This document shows, in pieces, positions 1 through 7,742 of a stretch of 24,479 nucleotides of DNA. The stretch's first letter is position 1. Each line of letters starts with the position of its first letter. The DNA lies in NCBI GenBank assembly GCA_049511115.1, contig JBEKYH010000009.1:1-24479 (forward strand), written 5' to 3'. The translations under genes and the position numbers were made by a program. The notes beneath the pieces are model-generated. The model had not been told where the DNA came from, did no database searches, and saw only the letters and a program-made list of their open reading frames with translations. The stretch comes from JBEKYH01 sp049511115. Its GTDB lineage: Bacteria; Planctomycetota; Phycisphaerae; Tepidisphaerales; Tepidisphaeraceae.

Positions 1-2
1 TG

Positions 3-1931
3 TTCGGGCTAATACTGATCGTGTACCTGTTTGCGTCGTTGTATTGCGCCCTGTTGTTTCACCTGAAAATCGAGGCTGACGCGGCTGTCGTAAGCATGGG
101 GCGGCCCAGGGAGAAAATCAGCCCGGCGGCGCTGGCGCGGGATCAGCGGCGGTTGTCGGTCTCCATGCGCCGCCTCACGGCGCTGGTGGCGCTGTTCTCG
201 ATTGTGATGGCGGTGGTCGTCTTTTTGTTTTTCCCGCGCGGCGCGCCGGATGGGCTTTTCGCCAACGTCCTGGCAACGCCGCAGGTGCTGACGGGGTTCA
301 ATGACCAGGTCTCCATGAATCAGGTGACGCAGATCGCCCAGAGCCAGGAGATCGTGGCCGAAGTGAAGGTGACGCAGGAGGGACGCCAATGGGGAGGCGC
401 GCAGCCGCTGCTGTTGCGCGGGTCAACCTTGGATGCGTATTCCGGGCGCGGGTATCAGGATAATGAACCCTGGACCTGGCGGCGAAGCGATGGAGAGGAC
501 ACGGAGCTGTACAAGAAATTCTCGGTTTATCCGACACAGCAATGGAAGCTGAAGTACGGCGACGATCTGGAGGGCGATTTCGTCCAGGACGTGACTCTCC
601 AACCGTCGGACACGCAGTTTATTTTCGCGATGGCGGGGGTGTCCGCGATTCACTCCGACGAAAGCATCAAAGGCACTTATTGGGAGCGGGACGGAGCGAT
701 GACCAGCGATCGCACGCTCGCCGCGGGAGGATTGCAGCGCTACGAGGTCTGGTCGACGGGGACCATTCCCAATCCGACCGGCGAAGATGGGGCGGTGACC
801 TCCTGGATTTCGCCGGAAATCCGCGAGTACGCGCGGCGCCCGGAGGTATCGGGAACCGACCCCGCCACGGGCCGGCCGCTGGCGGATTTGCTCGGCACTG
901 CCGATGCGCCGGCGGACATTAACCGCCTCATCGCCGAAGCGATGCAGGCTCACCTTCGGGCCAATTTCACCTACACGCTGGACCTGACCAGCGATCGCGC
1001 CAAGTTCGCCGATCCGGACAAGGACCCGCTGGTGGTTTTCCTTACCGATGTGAAGAAAGGGCATTGCGAGTATTTTGCCGGCGCCATGACGCTGCTGTGC
1101 CAGAGCCTGCGCATTCCGGCGCGCATGGTGGTGGGCTACCGGAGCGACGAATTCAACGAGCTGGGCGGATACTACGTGGTGCGGCGGAGCCAGGCGCACG
1201 CGTGGGTGGAAGTGCTGACGGCCGATGGTTGGGCGACGTTTGATCCGACCAGCGCCAACGCGGACATGGAGCCGCTGGCGACAAGCTGGTTCGGGCAGGT
1301 CAAGGATTTCTTTAACTACCTGGATTACGAATGGGGGACGACGGTTGTCGCGTACGGCCAGGAAAACCGCATGAACGTCATGGAGGCGATGAACACGGCG
1401 GTGAGCAAGTCGGCGGTGAATTCGGCGCAATCCATCTCGCGGCTGCCGTGGCTTCTTCGGCGCATACCCGATCTGCTGGACAGCGCCGCCGACAAGATCG
1501 CCAATCCGCTGGTGGCTAATCCCGCGATCATTGCCGACGCCATGATGGCGATGGCGGTGATCATTGTGGTGCTGGTGGGGTACTACTTTTATTCCAACTT
1601 TCAGTTGCGCCGGCGCGCCGCCCGCATCGGCCTGGGCGGCCTGCCGCCGGGGCAGCGGAGGCACCTGGCCCGGCAGCTTGGGTATTACGACGACCTGTTG
1701 AATGTGCTGGAACAGCGCCGCATCGTCCCCGCGCCGCAGCTTACGCCGATGGAATTCTCCGAGCGGCTGGATTTCCTGCCCAACCGCGTCTACCACGATA
1801 TCCGGCGGCTGACACGGCTGTTCTATCGCGTTCGCTATGGGAGGGCCGTGTTGAACGCCCACCGCCGGCGACGGCTGGAGCGGATGGTGGTGCGGATCGG
1901 GTCGGTCCTGCGCAGGCGGCGTGTGGTATAA
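3..1931 (+). CDS. Transglutaminase-like TgpA family membrane protein (5' end outside window)
   Basis: The reading frame is open to the left edge (codons from base 3), so the N-terminus is missing. A GTG at 21 should not be taken as the start. Counting from the codon at 21, a transglutaminase-like core carries the Cys-His-Asp triad: C349 in GHCEYFAGAM, H393 in QAHAWVEV and D408 in TFDPTS. One membrane segment lies near residues 51-70 and another near 505-525. The tail after the second segment is Arg-rich and fits the DUF4129-type C-terminus of TgpA proteins. The residual HLKIEAD stretch at the left fits the end of the multi-pass DUF3488-type N-terminal domain. TgpA-family proteins are inner-membrane proteins with the transglutaminase-like domain on the outer face. 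Their substrate is generally unknown, and nothing here identifies it. In many bacteria the gene follows a MoxR ATPase and a DUF58 protein, which would lie left of this window. Confidence 0.88.
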   Translation, partial: FGLILIVYLFASLYCALLFHLKIEADAAVVSMGRPREKISPAALARDQRRLSVSMRRLTALVALFSIVMAVVVFLFFPRGAPDGLFANVLATPQVLTGFNDQVSMNQVTQIAQSQEIVAEVKVTQEGRQWGGAQPLLLRGSTLDAYSGRGYQDNEPWTWRRSDGEDTELYKKFSVYPTQQWKLKYGDDLEGDFVQDVTLQPSDTQFIFAMAGVSAIHSDESIKGTYWERDGAMTSDRTLAAGGLQRYEVWSTGTIPNPTGEDGAVTSWISPEIREYARRPEVSGTDPATGRPLADLLGTADAPADINRLIAEAMQAHLRANFTYTLDLTSDRAKFADPDKDPLVVFLTDVKKGHCEYFAGAMTLLCQSLRIPARMVVGYRSDEFNELGGYYVVRRSQAHAWVEVLTADGWATFDPTSANADMEPLATSWFGQVKDFFNYLDYEWGTTVVAYGQENRMNVMEAMNTAVSKSAVNSAQSISRLPWLLRRIPDLLDSAADKIANPLVANPAIIADAMMAMAVIIVVLVGYYFYSNFQLRRRAARIGLGGLPPGQRRHLARQLGYYDDLLNVLEQRRIVPAPQLTPMEFSERLDFLPNRVYHDIRRLTRLFYRVRYGRAVLNAHRRRRLERMVVRIGSVLRRRRVV

Positions 1932-1976
1932 TCGGTATAATCGACGTGGATTCGGCGAGGCGAGATGTCCTCCTGC

Positions 1977-2312
1977 TTAACCCGCCAGTTTTCCGATTTC
2001 ACCCAGCACTGTTTTCAATCCCATTGCGAATAGCGCCGCTCGGCTGATCCCGGCCCGCCGCGCGGCAAGATCGGCTTTCTCCAGCAACGACTGTTCGACG
2101 CTTACCGAAATCACACGCACCCCTTTTCCTTGTCGCGGCCTGCCCGGCCTGCGCTTGGCGCGCTGCCATTGCCGCTTCTCGGCCGCGGTCATCGGACGCG
2201 TCTCCGATAGGAGGATGGGACGCTCATACGCCGCGACCTCGGCGTCCAACTCGCGCGCGGTCATCCGCCCGTATCGGCCGGGAAGTTTTGGATTCAGGGG
2301 TTTGCGGTTCAT
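1977..2312 (-). CDS. Small ribbon-helix-helix (CopG-like) DNA-binding protein, antitoxin-type
   Basis: This is a 111-residue protein. The start at 2312 (MNRKPLNPKL) is preceded by GAGGA five bases upstream, so it is preferred over an in-frame ATG at 2369 that would overlap the endonuclease gene. The N-terminal half is basic and Pro-rich (RRPGRPRQGKG). The C-terminal half reads VRVISVSVEQSLLEKADLAARRAGISRAAL, a short beta strand followed by two helices as in ribbon-helix-helix proteins. Small proteins of this build are often orphan antitoxin-like regulators. It is the third gene of the restriction-modification operon, 29 bp after the endonuclease stop. No toxin gene is adjacent. It could be a regulator of the operon or a passenger. 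The fold assignment rests on sequence pattern only. Confidence 0.7.
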   Translation of the reverse strand: MNRKPLNPKLPGRYGRMTARELDAEVAAYERPILLSETRPMTAAEKRQWQRAKRRPGRPRQGKGVRVISVSVEQSLLEKADLAARRAGISRAALFAMGLKTVLGEIGKLAG

Positions 2313-2341
2313 CTGTTCCTCTGGCTCCGCGCAAATGCAAG

Positions 2342-3436
2342 CTATATCCCGCTTAGCAACGCGCTCCACCGAGCGCGGTGCGATACATCCGCCTTCGACT
2401 CATCGAGTTGGTGTCCCACCTGTTCCAAGAACTCACGCCGTCCGGCCTCGCCGGTCTGAATCAGCGAAACAGCCAGAAAATCGGTGAACTCAGATACGTA
2501 GATGTTCTGTCCCGTTGCAAATTCCTTCGCGATCAGAGCGTCAATGCTCTCCCGATCGGAGGCAATTACGCCGCCCTGCACCAGAAAAATCATCTCGCGT
2601 ATTCGCTTGGACCGCAGCGCCGGCAATTTGTCCTGGGCGTGGTGCAAAGTGAGCGCCCGATCCTTCACTTCCACGGCGATAACCGTTGCTCCGTTTGCAT
2701 CAGCGCATTCCAAGTCGGCCGCACTGCCCGAACTGGCGTCAGACGTATTGACGTGGTGTGCGACGACGGATTCGTAAAGGCCAAATCGTTTGCCGAGCGT
2801 GCGCATCAAGGCCACGGCCACCGACTGAAGACGGATGCCGCCCGTTCTCTCATTGAGAAAGCTTTCGCAAGCCCCCAACGTCGCCACCAGACTTGCTCGG
2901 TGTGGCACGGGGTAAACGACCGTTGTCGACGCAAGCCGCGCATATACCGCCAAAAGTGTTGCGGCCAGCAGGGTATCCGCCTGCGAAGGATTCCGCTGCG
3001 CGTATTCCAAGACGTTGACCAGATCGTCGAAGCCCTGCTTGTCCTTTTGCGCCGCGCGTTCGCCAGGAAGGATCGCGGGGATGCGCACGGGATTGTTGGC
3101 GTAAGGTTCCGCGGAACCCCCCAGAACATTGTGGTTTTCGCGGTCAAATCGGACAATCGCCGACTGACTTACAGATCTAGCGTCAAACGCTCCCGGCAGT
3201 CCGCAGGTCGCCTGGATCGATCGGGCATCCAGATCAGGGTCGGCCGCCTTGCAGGCCAATTGAGTCGGCAGTACGTATCGATACGTCTTGGTCTTGGAAT
3301 TAATGCTGCGCGAGATCGCTTCCAGGATGTCTTGGGGAATTCCTTGTGCGCCGGTGGTTGCTCCAGTGGTGATCTTGTCCCACCAACTCAACAGCTTCTG
3401 TTCCGCAGCCTTGTCGAGGGATGGTGGACCGGCCAT
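2342..3436 (-). CDS. Type II restriction endonuclease, SacI family
   Basis: This 364-residue protein has a PD-(D/E)xK-type core visible as D241/D246 followed by AVEVKDR, with E256 and K258 as the likely catalytic pair. Several blocks match what I remember of the SacI endonuclease. They are DARSI near residue 70, LGGSAEPYANNPVR near 105-118 (SacI has a comparable LG..EP.NN stretch), and the helix before the active site (VALMRTLGKRFGLYESVVAHHVN). The length is also close to SacI. The enzyme should make double-strand cuts at a short palindromic site; the recognition sequence cannot be read from the protein. It starts 18 bp after the stop of the adjacent methyltransferase, the usual arrangement that pairs cutting with protection. 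No strong ribosome binding site precedes the ATG, so translation may depend on coupling to the upstream gene. The PD-(D/E)xK assignment is firmer than the exact family. Confidence 0.83.
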   Translation of the reverse strand: MAGPPSLDKAAEQKLLSWWDKITTGATTGAQGIPQDILEAISRSINSKTKTYRYVLPTQLACKAADPDLDARSIQATCGLPGAFDARSVSQSAIVRFDRENHNVLGGSAEPYANNPVRIPAILPGERAAQKDKQGFDDLVNVLEYAQRNPSQADTLLAATLLAVYARLASTTVVYPVPHRASLVATLGACESFLNERTGGIRLQSVAVALMRTLGKRFGLYESVVAHHVNTSDASSGSAADLECADANGATVIAVEVKDRALTLHHAQDKLPALRSKRIREMIFLVQGGVIASDRESIDALIAKEFATGQNIYVSEFTDFLAVSLIQTGEAGRREFLEQVGHQLDESKADVSHRARWSALLSGI

Positions 3437-3454
3437 GCGGCGATTCTACGGGTG

Positions 3455-4372
3455 TTAGTAGTTCACCCACAAGACTTCCTGGCGGTCCTTCTTTATGGAA
3501 TGACACTGCTTCACCGGGGCGGCGATGCGCCTCCACCCGTGGAAGAGTTTTTCATAGAGCCAGCCGTCATAGCCGGAAACGGCGGCCTTGCCCTTGATCG
3601 AGCGGAGCTTTTCCGCAAACTCCTTGTGCTGGTTATTGGTCATCTCAAATCCGTACGCCTTGGAATCACCCCGCGTGTCGTGCGCGTACGGCGGGTCGCA
3701 ATAAAAGAGAGTATTGGGGCTGTCGTACAAATCGATCACTTCCAAGGCGGGGCGGTTCTCAATCTGAACGCGAAGCAGGCGCTCGGCAATGGCTGGAAGC
3801 GTCTGGACGCTGCCGAGCCACCGCGAAACCGCGCCGCTCATTCCCGCACGGCTTGTCTCTTTGCAATTGGCCCAGCGGCCGAGCGACGCTGTCTGGGCCA
3901 GTCCGGTCCGGACCTGCCGGGCGCGGACAAAAAATCGCCTGGCCCGCTCTAATCGCGAGATCTCTTCCGTTGCGGGCGTGCATGCGCGATAGAATTCCTC
4001 GCGGGAAAACGGGGTCAGGCCGATTGCTTCGATCAAAGCTTCCTTCTGCTCCCGAAGCACCCAGAAGAAATTCACCACCTCGCCGTCAATATCATTGTAT
4101 GTTTCAGCCGGTGAAGGCTTGCGGTTCAGCAGCACGGCCGCGGATCCGCCGAACGGCTCGCAATAGTGCCAGCAATCCGGCAAGAGCGGCAGCAGCCAGT
4201 CCAGGTGGCTGTATTTGCCACCGTACCATCCAAACGCGATGACCTTTTTGCGTCCCTTGGGGGATTTGCCGCCCTTTTTCCCAACCCGGAGCGATGCCAA
4301 ACCAGGCGCGGAAGATTCCTCGGCTCCAAAGAGGTTCAGATCGGCGTTAATCCGCGAAACTGTGCGCGACAT
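3455..4372 (-). CDS. D12-class (Dam-like) N6-adenine DNA methyltransferase
   Basis: This 305-residue protein shows the motif order of class D12 adenine methyltransferases. Motif X is FGWYGGKY (residues 48-54), the AdoMet-binding motif I is EPFGGSAAVLLN (72-83), YNDID (92-96) follows, and the catalytic motif IV is DPPY (226-229). The C-terminus, DRQEVLWVNY, is typical of the class. It transfers a methyl group from S-adenosylmethionine to the N6 of adenine in a specific site. Because it leads an operon with a SacI-family endonuclease, it is presumably the protective half of a type II restriction-modification system. The ATG at 4372 has GAGG four bases upstream. A lysine- and glycine-rich stretch of about 40 residues precedes the catalytic domain. 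The methyltransferase comes first in the operon, an order that allows protection to build up before cutting. Confidence 0.92.
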   Translation of the reverse strand: MSRTVSRINADLNLFGAEESSAPGLASLRVGKKGGKSPKGRKKVIAFGWYGGKYSHLDWLLPLLPDCWHYCEPFGGSAAVLLNRKPSPAETYNDIDGEVVNFFWVLREQKEALIEAIGLTPFSREEFYRACTPATEEISRLERARRFFVRARQVRTGLAQTASLGRWANCKETSRAGMSGAVSRWLGSVQTLPAIAERLLRVQIENRPALEVIDLYDSPNTLFYCDPPYAHDTRGDSKAYGFEMTNNQHKEFAEKLRSIKGKAAVSGYDGWLYEKLFHGWRRIAAPVKQCHSIKKDRQEVLWVNY

Positions 4373-4421
4373 AACCTCAATCCGTTCTCAAACCGCACCT
4401 AACGTCGTTCTAACATCAACA

Positions 4422-4436
4422 TTCGCACCTTCGCAC
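4422..4436 (-). promoter_or_regulatory. Tandem heptamer upstream of the restriction-modification operon
   Basis: On the plus strand TTCGCAC occurs twice, one base apart (period 8), about 50-65 bp before the methyltransferase start. On the transcribed strand this reads GTGCGAA twice. Closely spaced short repeats are typical operator halves for ribbon-helix-helix dimers, and such a protein is encoded as the third gene. The regulatory role is a guess; only the repeat is visible. Confidence 0.25.
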
Positions 4437-4525
4437 GTTTCACACACCAGTGCAAGCCTGAAGTTAACCACCTAAACAGGTGATTGGCGGCAGGATCAGG
4501 GCGCACAGTCTATAGCTCGTCCGCA

Positions 4526-4537
4526 CCGCTTAAGCGG
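4526..4537. repeat. 12-bp perfect palindrome downstream of ilvD
   Basis: CCGCTTAAGCGG is a perfect palindrome located 22-33 bp beyond the ilvD stop on the minus strand. No T-tract follows on either strand, so it is at best a weak transcription or mRNA 3'-end structure. The rest of the 4373-4558 gap holds a short CACCT/AGGTG inverted repeat and no gene. Confidence 0.4.
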
Positions 4538-4558
4538 AGGTCTGTCCACCTCGCGCTC

Positions 4559-6223
4559 CTACTGCGTCACCGCCCCGTAACACGCCGGGCCGACCAGCTT
4601 GGCATACTTCGCCAGCGCCCCATGGGGATACTTCGGGGCCGGTTGTTTCCAGGCGGCTTTGCGCTTGGCTAATTCCTGGTCGCTCACCTCGATGTTGATG
4701 GTCCCCTTCTCTGCGTCGATGGAGATCATGTCGCCTTCGTGGACGAGGGCGATAGGGCCGCCGACGTAGGCTTCGGGGCCGATGTGGCCGGTCATGAGGC
4801 CGCGGGTGGCGCCGCTGAAGCGGCCGTCGGTCATGAGGGCGACTTCGTATCCCAGCCCCTGCCCGACGATGGCCGCGGTGACGCCGAGCATTTCGCGCAT
4901 CCCGGGGCCGCCCTTGGGGCCTTCGTAGCGGATGATGACGCAATCGCCTTTCTTGATCTGCTGGGCCTGCACCGCCGCCATGCAGGCTTCCTCGCTGTCG
5001 TACACCTTGGCCGGGCCGCGATGGGAAAGTTTCTTCACGCCAGCGGTTTTGATGACGCCGCCCTCGGGGGCGAGATTGCCGCGGAGAATGTGCAGCCCGC
5101 CGGTTTTCTCAAACGCCTTGGAGACGGGGACGATCACGGATTGATCGGTCTTCAATGTCACGCCGGCGAGATTTTCGCGGACGGTTTTGCCGGTGCAGGT
5201 GAGGCAGTCGCCGTGCAGGAGTTTCTCGTCCAGCAACGCCTTCATGATCGCGGGGATGCCGCCCGCTTTGAAGACGTCATACGCATTGTATTTACCGAAC
5301 GGCTTGAGGTCCGCAATGATCGGCGTGCGGCGGCTGATGCGGTCGATGTCGTCGAGCGAAACGTCGATGCCGCACTCGTGCGCGATCGCGGGAAGATGCA
5401 GCGCCGCGTTGGTCGATCCGCCCGTCGCGGCGACAATGGCGATGGCATTTTCAAATGCCTCGCGGGTCATGATCTGGCGCGGCCGCAGATTCTTTTCCAG
5501 CAGGACCATCACCTGCTTACCGCAATCCACGGCGTAGCTATCGCGCTCGGTGTCAATCGCCGGGGGCGAGCCGCTGCCGGGAAGGGCCATGCCGATGGCT
5601 TCGGCGACGCAGGCCATCGTGTTGGCGGTGAATTGGCCGCCGCAGCTTCCCGCCGTCGGGCAGGCGTGGCATTCGATATCGTACAAATCCGCATCGGACA
5701 TCTTGCCGGCGGAATGCGCCCCGACGGCTTCGTAGACATCCTGGATGGTGACATCCTTGCCCTTGAATTTGCCGGGCATGATCGTTCCGCCATAGAGAAA
5801 AATCGCCGGGCGATCGAGGCGGCCCATGGCCATCAACATGCCGGGCAGGCTCTTATCGCAGCCGGCCAGGCCGACCAGGGCGTCGTAGCCGTGGGCGTGC
5901 ATCATCAGCTCGACGGAATCGGCAATCACCTCGCGCGAGACCAGCGAAGCCTTCATCCCTTCGTGACCCATGGCGATGCCATCGGAAACCGCAATGGTCA
6001 CAAACTCGCGCGGCGTTCCGCCGGCGGCCTTCACGCCCGTCTTGGCGGCCTTGGCCTGGCGATCCAATGTCAGATTGCACGGCGTGGCCTCGTTCCAGGT
6101 GCTGGCGACGCCGACCCAGGGCTTATAGATGTCCTCATCGGTCAGGCCCATGGAACGAAAAAAGGCGCGATGGGGGGCGCGGCTGGCGCCGTCGGTGACG
6201 ACAGAACTGCGGGGGCGATTCAC
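4559..6223 (-). CDS. ilvD: Dihydroxy-acid dehydratase
   Basis: This is a 554-residue enzyme of valine, isoleucine, leucine and pantothenate synthesis. It dehydrates 2,3-dihydroxy-3-methylbutanoate and its C6 homologue to the 2-oxo acids. The iron-sulfur cysteines expected for the IlvD/Edd family are present: C49 in ATPCN, C122 in GLAGCDKSLPGM and C194 in CPTAGSCGGQFTANTM. A cysteine in the ATPCN position points to the [2Fe-2S] plant/actinobacterial-type enzyme rather than the E. coli [4Fe-4S] form. The C-terminal DGRFSGATRGLMTGHIGPEA block is the family signature. The GTG start at 6223 is chosen because AAGGAG lies 8 bases upstream and the protein then begins VNRPRSS, as expected. The frame stays open to 6361, but that extension is made of repeat DNA. 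The gene stands alone, with no other branched-chain amino acid genes in the window. Confidence 0.96.
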   Translation of the reverse strand: MNRPRSSVVTDGASRAPHRAFFRSMGLTDEDIYKPWVGVASTWNEATPCNLTLDRQAKAAKTGVKAAGGTPREFVTIAVSDGIAMGHEGMKASLVSREVIADSVELMMHAHGYDALVGLAGCDKSLPGMLMAMGRLDRPAIFLYGGTIMPGKFKGKDVTIQDVYEAVGAHSAGKMSDADLYDIECHACPTAGSCGGQFTANTMACVAEAIGMALPGSGSPPAIDTERDSYAVDCGKQVMVLLEKNLRPRQIMTREAFENAIAIVAATGGSTNAALHLPAIAHECGIDVSLDDIDRISRRTPIIADLKPFGKYNAYDVFKAGGIPAIMKALLDEKLLHGDCLTCTGKTVRENLAGVTLKTDQSVIVPVSKAFEKTGGLHILRGNLAPEGGVIKTAGVKKLSHRGPAKVYDSEEACMAAVQAQQIKKGDCVIIRYEGPKGGPGMREMLGVTAAIVGQGLGYEVALMTDGRFSGATRGLMTGHIGPEAYVGGPIALVHEGDMISIDAEKGTINIEVSDQELAKRKAAWKQPAPKYPHGALAKYAKLVGPACYGAVTQ

Positions 6224-6559
6224 GGGGAGGCTCCTTGTATGGTTAAAACTCCGCCAAAAAGCGGAAAGGCATTCTAACCGCCAAGACGCCAGGAACGCCA
6301 AGGGGGCGCGGCTTCGCCGCGAGAAAGTAGAGCAGTAGAGAGTAGAAAGTAGACCAGTCAAAAAAGACCAATGCCACCGCGTGAGATGTAAGATCGATCA
6401 GCCGGACAACGACGACGCCACGCGCGGTGGTGGATGACGTCGGGCTTGTCCGGCATACTCACACGCAGCGGGTTCGAGCCGCTGACGTGAGGTTGTGGAG
6501 TCTTCACCTCCAGATCGTAGATGGGAGTTATCCAATTGAATCAAATCAAAGAAATAAGA

Positions 6560-6668
6560 CTCACCACCCGGTCGCGGTAGCGACCTAGAGGACGCAGAGG
6601 ACACGGAGGAAGAGGTTAAAACGAACTCTTTATTCTACCTCTGAGTCCTCTGTGTCCTCTGTGGTGAG
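6560..6668. repeat. Large imperfect inverted repeat inside copy A (CTCACCAC family)
   Basis: The outer arms CTCACCAC (6560-6567) and GTGGTGAG (6661-6668) are perfect complements. The inner arms CAGAGGACACGGAGG (6595-6609) and CCTCTGTGTCCTCTG (6647-6661) pair with one mismatch. The result is a hairpin of about 110 nt. Similar arms recur near recO (12351-12390). From memory, such sequences are frequent in intergenic DNA of environmental bacteria. It sits where copy B has a hairpin with a different arm sequence. Confidence 0.7.
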
Positions 6669-6796
6669 GGATTCTTTGATTTTCTTCTTCGAACCGACGT
6701 AATGACGATGGAACAGTCGTCGGGGGCGTACAGAGGCATCCTGCCGCGAATGACAATCGGCGTTAGCCCGGGTATTTCGGTGTTACCGAGGAGACA

Positions 6797-6820
6797 CCCT
6801 TCGACCCTGCTCAGGGCAGG
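6797..6820 (+). repeat. 24-bp CCCTTCGAC...CTCAGGGCAGG repeat, single copy
   Basis: This 24-bp unit begins CCCTTCGAC and ends CTCAGGGCAGG. It occurs here inside element copy A and twice more in tandem at 7534-7581. The three copies differ only in the four or five bases between the two constant parts. It does not resemble a known regulatory site. Confidence 0.7.
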
Positions 6821-7533
6821 TGTAACAAAGAAGGTGGTCTAGCGCGGTGAAAATCCGGGTGGGGATGCACGCGAAATCGGATAGTCCTCGTTCTGCTTTC
6901 TTGTCGTCCTGAACTCATATGCCTGGATGAGCGCTCTCCCCGCTCCGCGAATCGATCGGGTCGCGGGCTTGTTTTGGGGAGAAACGTTCAGGACGATGCA
7001 GAACCGGCGCAAAGACGCTCAGGAACCTTCGGCCCAGATCGAGTGGGCCAAAGCCTGGCGCAGAGTTGGAAGTTCGCCTTCGCGGCAATCCAAAAAGTGT
7101 TGGGGCGAATTGCCGTGCCGAAGCGTTTGACGTTTGACGAAGGCGGGGTGCTTAATGGGCGGAGAGAAGCACCTCGGGTGGACGCCGGCCCGATTCCGGT
7201 CGCCGCTGATTGCGCGGCGAGAGGGCTGGGGACTTTCAGCTAGAGGCGCGGAGAAGAGGAATGAACGCTGAGACGCAGAGGCACAGAGGAAGAAAATGCG
7301 GAGGAAGGCAAAGGCAGCGGGCATTCGCTCAGGAAACGAAAAGGTGTTCAGGTCAGGGGGGCATGCGGGTTCCTTTCAATGTGAAGCCGAGGTCGTGGCG
7401 ACGCGCGGTCCCTCTATAAGACTGCCCGATTATTCCATTGCCGGAAGGGGCGAAAAACTTGAGTTACGCATAGCGCTGTCCCTCTATAAGACCGTCTTGG
7501 ATATCCAAGGCCGAGAAGCCCGGGGGGGTCGGC

Positions 7534-7581
7534 CCCTTCGACGATGCTCAGGGCAGGCCCTTCGACGGGGCTCAGGGCAGG
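7534..7581 (+). repeat. Tandem pair of the 24-bp CCCTTCGAC...CTCAGGGCAGG unit
   Basis: Two units (7534-7557 and 7558-7581) lie head to tail with no spacer. They share CCCTTCGAC and GCTCAGGGCAGG and differ in the middle (GAT versus GGG). Units of this type are, from memory, a common intergenic repeat in environmental genomes. Two tandem units without spacers are not a CRISPR array. Confidence 0.75.
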
Positions 7582-7742
7582 CACGCGCAATACTGCGCTG
7601 CTATCTTAATGTCTGGAATATTCCTGCGCATTAAACACAAGAAACTAAAAACCCGTTGCGGCGGCCGGGTTTACGGCGAATTTTGTACGCCGGATTGCCG
7701 CATTTGTGGTTGTCCGGGCGGCGGGGGAGAGGGGCTGTTTTC

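Larger units (their letters stand above)
6307..7240 (+). repeat. Composite dispersed element, copy A
   Basis: This is one of two diverged copies of a roughly 0.8-0.9 kb intergenic element (copy B at 15229-16032). Shared modules appear in the same order. First comes a CGCGGCTTCGCCGCGAG hairpin with AGTAGAAAGTAGAC-type sequence (6307-6355). Next is a 24-bp block identical to copy B (6468-6491), then a large inverted repeat whose arm sequences differ between the copies (6560-6668) and a CTTCGAACCG module (about 6683). A region near 6995-7022 with GGCGCAAA and CGCTCAGGAA follows. The 3' part ends in a 27-bp block identical to copy B (7214-7240). Small insertions and deletions between the copies shift every reading frame, so a coding role is unlikely. 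The orientation is that of copy B's match. Confidence 0.75.

Noticed and set aside
423..1862. Minus-strand frame of 479 codons opposite tgpA
   Set aside because: It is antisense to a gene with a complete catalytic triad, and its composition is that of a shadow.
2378..3952. Long plus-strand open frame of 524 codons
   Set aside because: It runs antisense to the endonuclease and methyltransferase genes, both with clear motifs. The translated product has no recognisable family and is rich in Arg/Gly. It is a shadow of GC-rich genes.
4739..6277. Plus-strand frame of 512 codons opposite ilvD
   Set aside because: It is antisense to ilvD with a low-complexity Gly/Ala/Asp composition typical of reverse-complement shadows.
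6274..6361. 46-codon N-terminal extension of IlvD
   Set aside because: The extension is translated from repeat DNA, and a GTG at 6223 with AAGGAG upstream gives the normal start.
6927..7243. Short plus-strand frames within element copy A, one ending DEGGVLNGRREAP...
   Set aside because: Copy B has a related frame, but single-base gaps on both sides put the matching codons in different frames and remove conserved ends. The region is better explained as a repeat or RNA.
7534..7581. Possible CRISPR array
   Set aside because: There are only two units, with no spacer between them, and no cas genes in the window.
7649..7672. Minus-strand terminator (AAACCCG/CGGGTTT then TTAG)
   Set aside because: The stem is good and T residues follow on the minus strand, but the loop is ten bases. 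No minus-strand transcript is expected here. It is mentioned only as part of the repeat block.
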